9,593 nt of DNA from Pseudomonadota bacterium (GTDB taxonomy: Bacteria; Pseudomonadota; Alphaproteobacteria; Acetobacterales; Acetobacteraceae): NCBI GenBank assembly GCA_021819535.1, contig JAKAQU010000088.1:1-9593 (forward strand), read 5' to 3'. The position numbers were made by a program, and so were the translations under genes. A model generated the notes under the pieces. The model was not told the origin of the DNA. It saw nothing but the letters and a program-made list of their open reading frames with translations, and did no database searches. Of this stretch, positions 6,752-9,593 are shown in pieces; position 1 is the stretch's first letter; each line of letters opens with the position of its first letter.

Positions 6752-7761
6752 TAGACCAACTCCTCGTCCTTGCCTTCACCGATCTCGATCTGGCCTTGTG
6801 CCGCGAGTTCTTTTGCAACCAGGACGATGCTGGCCTGCGCGTCATCGACATCGCGCAGCTTCACCGGGCCGAGATTCTCGATCTCTTCACGCAGCATCCG
6901 CCCGGCGCGTTCGGACATGTTGGAGAAGAAGAGATCGCGCACCTTCTCCGACGCGCCCTTGAGCGCGACCGGGAGCTTGTCCTTCTCGACGGTGCGGAGC
7001 AGCACCTGGACCGCAACACCCGTCAGGCGCTGCAGATCCTCGAAGGTGAACATCAGCGCCTTGATCCGTTCGGCCGATTCGCGGTTGCGCTCCTCAAGTG
7101 CTGCAAGGAATCTCGTTTCGCTCTGGCGGTCGAGATTGTTGAAGATCTCCGCCATCATTTCATGAGAATCGCGGCGCGTGCTGCGTGCGAGATTGGACAT
7201 GAACTCGGCGCGGAGTGTGCGCTCGACACCTTCCAGAACTTCCTTCTGCACGCTCTCCATGCGCAGCATGCGCATCACCACTTCCATGGCGAAGGATTCC
7301 GGCAGCAAGGCCAGAACCCGTGCGGCATGATCGGACTTGACCTTCGAGAGCACGACGGCGACGGTCTGCGGATATTCGTTCTTGAGATAATTGGCGAGTA
7401 CCGCCTCGCTGACATTGCCGAGCTTGTCCCACATCGTGCGCCCCGCCGGGCCGCGGATTTCCTCCATGATCTGTTGGACGCGATCGCGCGGCAAAGCACG
7501 CTGGAGAATGCGCTCGGTGCTCTCGAAACTGCCGACGATATTGCCGAGGCCGCCGATGCTTTCGGAAAAATCATTGCAAAGCCGCTCCACGAGATCGGCC
7601 CGCACCGAGCCGAGCTGCGCCATCGCCGCCGAGATCTCCCTGATTTCGTCCTCATGCATCAGCGCGAAGATACGCCCGCTCTGCTCCTCCCCGAGCGCCA
7701 GCATCAGGATCGCGGCCTTCTGTGCCCCGTTCAGGCCGCGCGGATCGTCGATCTTGGCCAT
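6748..7761 (-). CDS. fliG: FliG, flagellar rotor torque protein
   Basis: FliG sits between the MS ring and the C ring and receives torque from the stators. At 337 residues it is complete. The N domain (1-100) includes NGAQKAAILMLALGEE and binds the FliF C-terminus. The middle armadillo domain has the FliM-binding EHPQT site as EYPQT (129-133). The gearbox motif MFxF is MFTF (237-240). The torque helix keeps all five charges known from E. coli: K268, R285, E292, E293 and K301 correspond to K264, R281, D288, D289 and R297, with two Asp-to-Glu and one Arg-to-Lys exchange. ATG 7761 lies 3 bases after the fliF stop. Its own TGA overlaps the fliH TTG by 3-4 bases, and its last codons (DEEL) also serve as the fliH ribosome-binding site. 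Confidence 0.98.
   Translation of the reverse strand: MAKIDDPRGLNGAQKAAILMLALGEEQSGRIFALMHEDEIREISAAMAQLGSVRADLVERLCNDFSESIGGLGNIVGSFESTERILQRALPRDRVQQIMEEIRGPAGRTMWDKLGNVSEAVLANYLKNEYPQTVAVVLSKVKSDHAARVLALLPESFAMEVVMRMLRMESVQKEVLEGVERTLRAEFMSNLARSTRRDSHEMMAEIFNNLDRQSETRFLAALEERNRESAERIKALMFTFEDLQRLTGVAVQVLLRTVEKDKLPVALKGASEKVRDLFFSNMSERAGRMLREEIENLGPVKLRDVDDAQASIVLVAKELAAQGQIEIGEGKDEELVY
6760..6765 (-). promoter_or_regulatory. Shine-Dalgarno supporting the TTG start of fliH
   Basis: GAGGAG, encoding Glu-Glu near the FliG C-terminus, lies 8 bases before TTG 6751. The strength and spacing are the main reason for choosing the TTG over ATG 6700. Confidence 0.55.
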
Positions 7762-7764
7762 CGT

Positions 7765-9405
7765 TCAGTTCTGTCCCTCGGCCATCCAACCGCGCATTAT
7801 CGCAACCGATTCCTCGGGATGCTTCTCGATCAGATCGGCAATCTTGCGGATCGAGGAAAGCCTCAGCTGGCCTTCGATGTTGGCGAGCGTCGTCATCCTC
7901 TCATCCTCCAGCATGGCGACCTGCGCCGCCCCTGAGAGAGCACCCCCTTCCGCCGCGCCCAGAATCTGCCCCGCCGCCACATCGTCCATGCCCTCCGCCG
8001 GTCCGGCGAGCGCCGGTGGCGCGCCGATCGCCGTCAAGCGCAGCACCATCGGCCGCAACACGACGAGCAATGCCAAGACGCCGACGACGCCGAACAGCAA
8101 GGTTTCCACGAGATGGACGATATCGGCGTGTTCGAGCGCGAGCCCGAAAGGGCCACTCGACAATGGCGCCGCGCTTTCGCCGCCCATGAAGGGCATGCTC
8201 ACCACCTGCACCTGATCGCCGCGCTTTTCATCGAAGCCGACGGCACTTTTGACGAGGGCGCTGATGCGGGCGATCTCTTCCGGGCTCCGCTCGTGCCACT
8301 CGGGCTTGCCGTTCGCCCCCGGCGCCGTCGTGCCATCCACCATCACGGCGATGCTGATGCGCTGGATCTGCGGGGCGTCATGGACCAGGGTGCGCACCGA
8401 CTTGCTGATTTCGTAATTCGTCGTGTCTTCCTGGCGGCCCTCCTGGTTCGTGGTGTTGGACGTATTGCTGTCGGGATTGGGCAGGTTGTTCTGCACCGAG
8501 ACGTTGTTGGCGCCATCGCTCGATTTCGAATTGTCGCTGACGCTCTGCTGGCTCCGCACCACCTGCCCATCGGGGTCGTATTTCTCGTCGGTCTGATGCA
8601 TCTGGTCGAAATTCATCGCAACCGACGCCTCGGCGCGCACATGGCCGAAACCGAGGCTCTGCTCCAGCATCTCCTCGACCGCGCGCGAGAGGCGAAGTTC
8701 GGTCGCGCGGCGGATTTCCTCGGCCGTCATCGCCGCGGCACTGTCGCCGACCGGCGTTCCGGCACGCGCCAGAAGATTGCCGCGGCTGTCGACGATGGCG
8801 ATATTCTGCGGCTTGAGGCCGGGGACGGCGGCAGAGACGAGATTGAGGATCGCCTGCACCTCGTCGCGATCCATCCGCGCGGTGCCGACCATGGTCAGCA
8901 GCACGCTCGCCTGCGCCTCCTGCGGGTCGCGCGAGAATGGCTCGCGCCGCGGGAGGACGAGATGCACGCGGGCGGCACGCACGCCGTGGATCGCGCGGAT
9001 GGTGCGCGCAAGCTCCCCTTCCAGGGCCCGCGTCTGGTCGATCGCGAGCTGAAACTGATTGGCGGTCAGCGTGTCGGAGCGGTCGAAGATTTCGTAGCCG
9101 ACCGAGCCCCCGCTCGGGAGCCCGTCCTTGGCGAGAAGAAGCCGCGCTTTCGCCACCTGATCGCTGGGCACCAGGATTTCCGCCCCGTCATGGCCGCTCT
9201 GATGCGCGATATGGGCGCGATCGAGCTGTTCCATGATCTGCGCCGACTCACGCATGTCGAGGTCACTATAAAGAAGGGCCATGCGCTGTTCGGTGCCGCG
9301 AAAAGCGAGCAGGGCGAGAAGTGCTAGCGTGCCGAGCGCCACCGCCGCCATCGCGCCGAGACGGAGCGGGCCGAGCGTCTTGAGACCGTCGAGCAGCGCC
9401 TGCAT
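7765..9405 (-). CDS. fliF: FliF, flagellar MS-ring protein
   Basis: FliF forms the inner-membrane MS ring, the first basal-body structure. With ATG 9405 it has 546 residues, normal for the family. TM1 is about residues 16-35. The periplasmic YscJ/FliF ring-building part follows: LLYSDLD, AEILVPSDQVAKARLLLAKDG, VGYEIFDRSD, and the RALEGELARTI and VHLVLPRREPFSRD stretches (126-160). A second ring-building region spans about 200-290, then a Ser/Asn-rich linker (about 283-332). TM2 is about 427-450. The cytoplasmic tail (502-546, ending EKHPEESVAIMRGWMAEGQN) is the FliG-binding peptide. The frame also opens at GTG 9483, which would add 26 residues lacking family character; GGAG 8 bases before ATG 9405 decides for the shorter form. 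It leads the operon and overlaps nothing upstream. Confidence 0.97.
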   Translation of the reverse strand: MQALLDGLKTLGPLRLGAMAAVALGTLALLALLAFRGTEQRMALLYSDLDMRESAQIMEQLDRAHIAHQSGHDGAEILVPSDQVAKARLLLAKDGLPSGGSVGYEIFDRSDTLTANQFQLAIDQTRALEGELARTIRAIHGVRAARVHLVLPRREPFSRDPQEAQASVLLTMVGTARMDRDEVQAILNLVSAAVPGLKPQNIAIVDSRGNLLARAGTPVGDSAAAMTAEEIRRATELRLSRAVEEMLEQSLGFGHVRAEASVAMNFDQMHQTDEKYDPDGQVVRSQQSVSDNSKSSDGANNVSVQNNLPNPDSNTSNTTNQEGRQEDTTNYEISKSVRTLVHDAPQIQRISIAVMVDGTTAPGANGKPEWHERSPEEIARISALVKSAVGFDEKRGDQVQVVSMPFMGGESAAPLSSGPFGLALEHADIVHLVETLLFGVVGVLALLVVLRPMVLRLTAIGAPPALAGPAEGMDDVAAGQILGAAEGGALSGAAQVAMLEDERMTTLANIEGQLRLSSIRKIADLIEKHPEESVAIMRGWMAEGQN

Positions 9406-9413
9406 CACGCCGT

Positions 9414-9417
9414 CTCC
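9414..9417 (-). promoter_or_regulatory. Shine-Dalgarno of fliF, decides the start
   Basis: GGAG stands 8 bases before ATG 9405 (5 before an in-frame GTG at 9408). GTG 9483 has only GGGAG-like sequence close by and would produce an atypical N-terminal extension before TM1. Confidence 0.6.
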
Positions 9418-9498
9418 GCGCGCAACGACGCTCTCTGCACCAAAGCCGCTAAACGCAACCGCGTCCGCCACGTCATCTTCCACCCACTCCCGGCCGTT

Positions 9499-9511
9499 TG
9501 GCCTTTTGCCA
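9499..9511. promoter_or_regulatory. Inverted repeat TGGC-N5-GCCA in the fliF upstream region
   Basis: TGGC (9499-9502) and GCCA (9508-9511) are exact reverse complements around five bases. It has the same 4+5+4 geometry as the ftr-like palindrome two bases away. It may be a second, weaker FlbD half-turn site or simply chance. Not followed by a U-run, so not a terminator. Confidence 0.3.
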
Positions 9512-9513
9512 TA

Positions 9514-9526
9514 GGCAGAGTTTGCC
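9514..9526. promoter_or_regulatory. ftr-like palindrome, candidate FlbD operator of fliF
   Basis: GGCA (9514-9517) and TGCC (9523-9526) are exact reverse complements around five bases; on the minus strand the context is CCCGGCAAACTCTGCC. This resembles, from memory, the Caulobacter ftr elements (CGGCAAA core with a downstream GCC). In Caulobacter FlbD binds ftr4 at fliF and represses it. A FlbD-like gene is in this same operon, which makes negative feedback plausible. The site is 31 bases upstream of GTG 9483 and 109 from ATG 9405. Confidence 0.5.
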
Positions 9527-9535
9527 GGGTGGCGA

Positions 9536-9551
9536 TTACCTGGGCGTTAAC
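9536..9551. promoter_or_regulatory. Candidate CtrA box upstream of fliF
   Basis: The plus strand reads TTAC-N7-TTAAC (9536-9539, 9547-9551), matching the CtrA consensus TTAA-N7-TTAAC at eight of nine fixed positions. CtrA is the alphaproteobacterial response regulator that drives early flagellar operons, including Caulobacter fliF. AT-rich half-sites stand out in this GC-rich DNA. It lies just upstream of the ftr-like palindrome, the expected arrangement for activation at the -35 region and repression near the start site. I see no clear -10; CTAT at 9511-9514 (minus) is the nearest candidate. Confidence 0.45.
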
Positions 9552-9560
9552 GGGGCGGTA

Positions 9561-9565
9561 GATTC
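9561..9565. other. GANTC site (possible CcrM methylation) in the fliF upstream region
   Basis: GATTC fits the CcrM recognition sequence GANTC. Such sites near CtrA-controlled promoters can tie transcription to replication in Alphaproteobacteria. A single five-base site is weak evidence; several others lie inside coding regions of the window. Confidence 0.2.
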
Positions 9566-9593
9566 TGCCGAGTGGTCAGCAATCCGCAGATCG

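Noticed and set aside
6724..9327. Plus-strand open frames opposite fliG and fliF (403 and 404 codons)
   Set aside because: Shadow frames of conserved genes; His/Arg-rich products without recognisable motifs.
9455..9470. Sigma-54-like TGGC...TTGC on the minus strand ahead of fliF
   Set aside because: There are 11 bases between GG and GC where 10 are required, and the site lies downstream of the palindromes. No correctly spaced GG-N10-GC was found in 9406-9593.
9492..9503. GGCC-GTTT-GGCC as a terminator hairpin
   Set aside because: The stem is only four pairs, GGCC is self-complementary by nature, and no T-run follows on either strand.
9572..9593. Possible divergent plus-strand gene starting at GTG 9572
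   Set aside because: Only seven codons are visible and no ribosome-binding site is clear, so it cannot be supported.

Overview
The window is a single co-oriented block of flagellar genes, all on the minus strand, from a high-GC bacterium. In transcription order (right to left) it reads fliF, fliG, fliH, fliN, a FlbD-type sigma-54 activator gene, flhA, flhF, a flhG/MinD-like ATPase gene, and the 5' part of a gene for a secreted protein that resembles SGNH/GDSL hydrolases and runs off the left edge. The order fliF-fliG-fliH(flbE)-fliN-flbD-flhA is that of the Caulobacter fliF operon, so an alphaproteobacterium is very likely. The short FlhF and the W-containing P-loop of the FlhG-like protein make me lean towards Rhodospirillales/Acetobacteraceae; that narrower placement is inference.

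Layout. Positions 9406-9593 hold the fliF upstream region: a CtrA-like box (TTAC-N7-TTAAC on the plus strand), two adjacent 4+5+4 inverted repeats (one resembling the Caulobacter ftr/FlbD site), one GANTC site and a good Shine-Dalgarno before fliF. Positions 5734-9405 encode the MS ring (FliF), the rotor/switch proteins (FliG, FliN) and the export-ATPase regulator (FliH). Positions 4327-5703 encode the regulator, 2224-4320 the export gate FlhA, 1230-2162 the SRP-type GTPase FlhF, 385-1233 its ATPase partner, and 1-366 the start of the exported protein. Genes overlap or nearly touch; the largest gap inside the block is 61 bases, before flhF. No terminator or internal promoter is evident, so transcription as one unit is likely and it probably continues past position 1.

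How they work together: FliF, FliG and FliN build the basal-body rotor, FliH and FlhA belong to the type III export machinery, FlhF and the FlhG-like ATPase probably set flagellar position and number, and the FlbD-like protein probably switches later sigma-54 flagellar genes on while repressing fliF through the upstream palindrome. The main points worth a second look are this regulatory region, the degenerate receiver and GAFSGA variant of the regulator, the unusual FlhF/FlhG pair (no DQAxxLR motif, a G8 tract in the P-loop codons), and the non-canonical nucleophile motif of the SGNH-like protein. I see no wholly new system; this is mostly a well-preserved flagellar operon.
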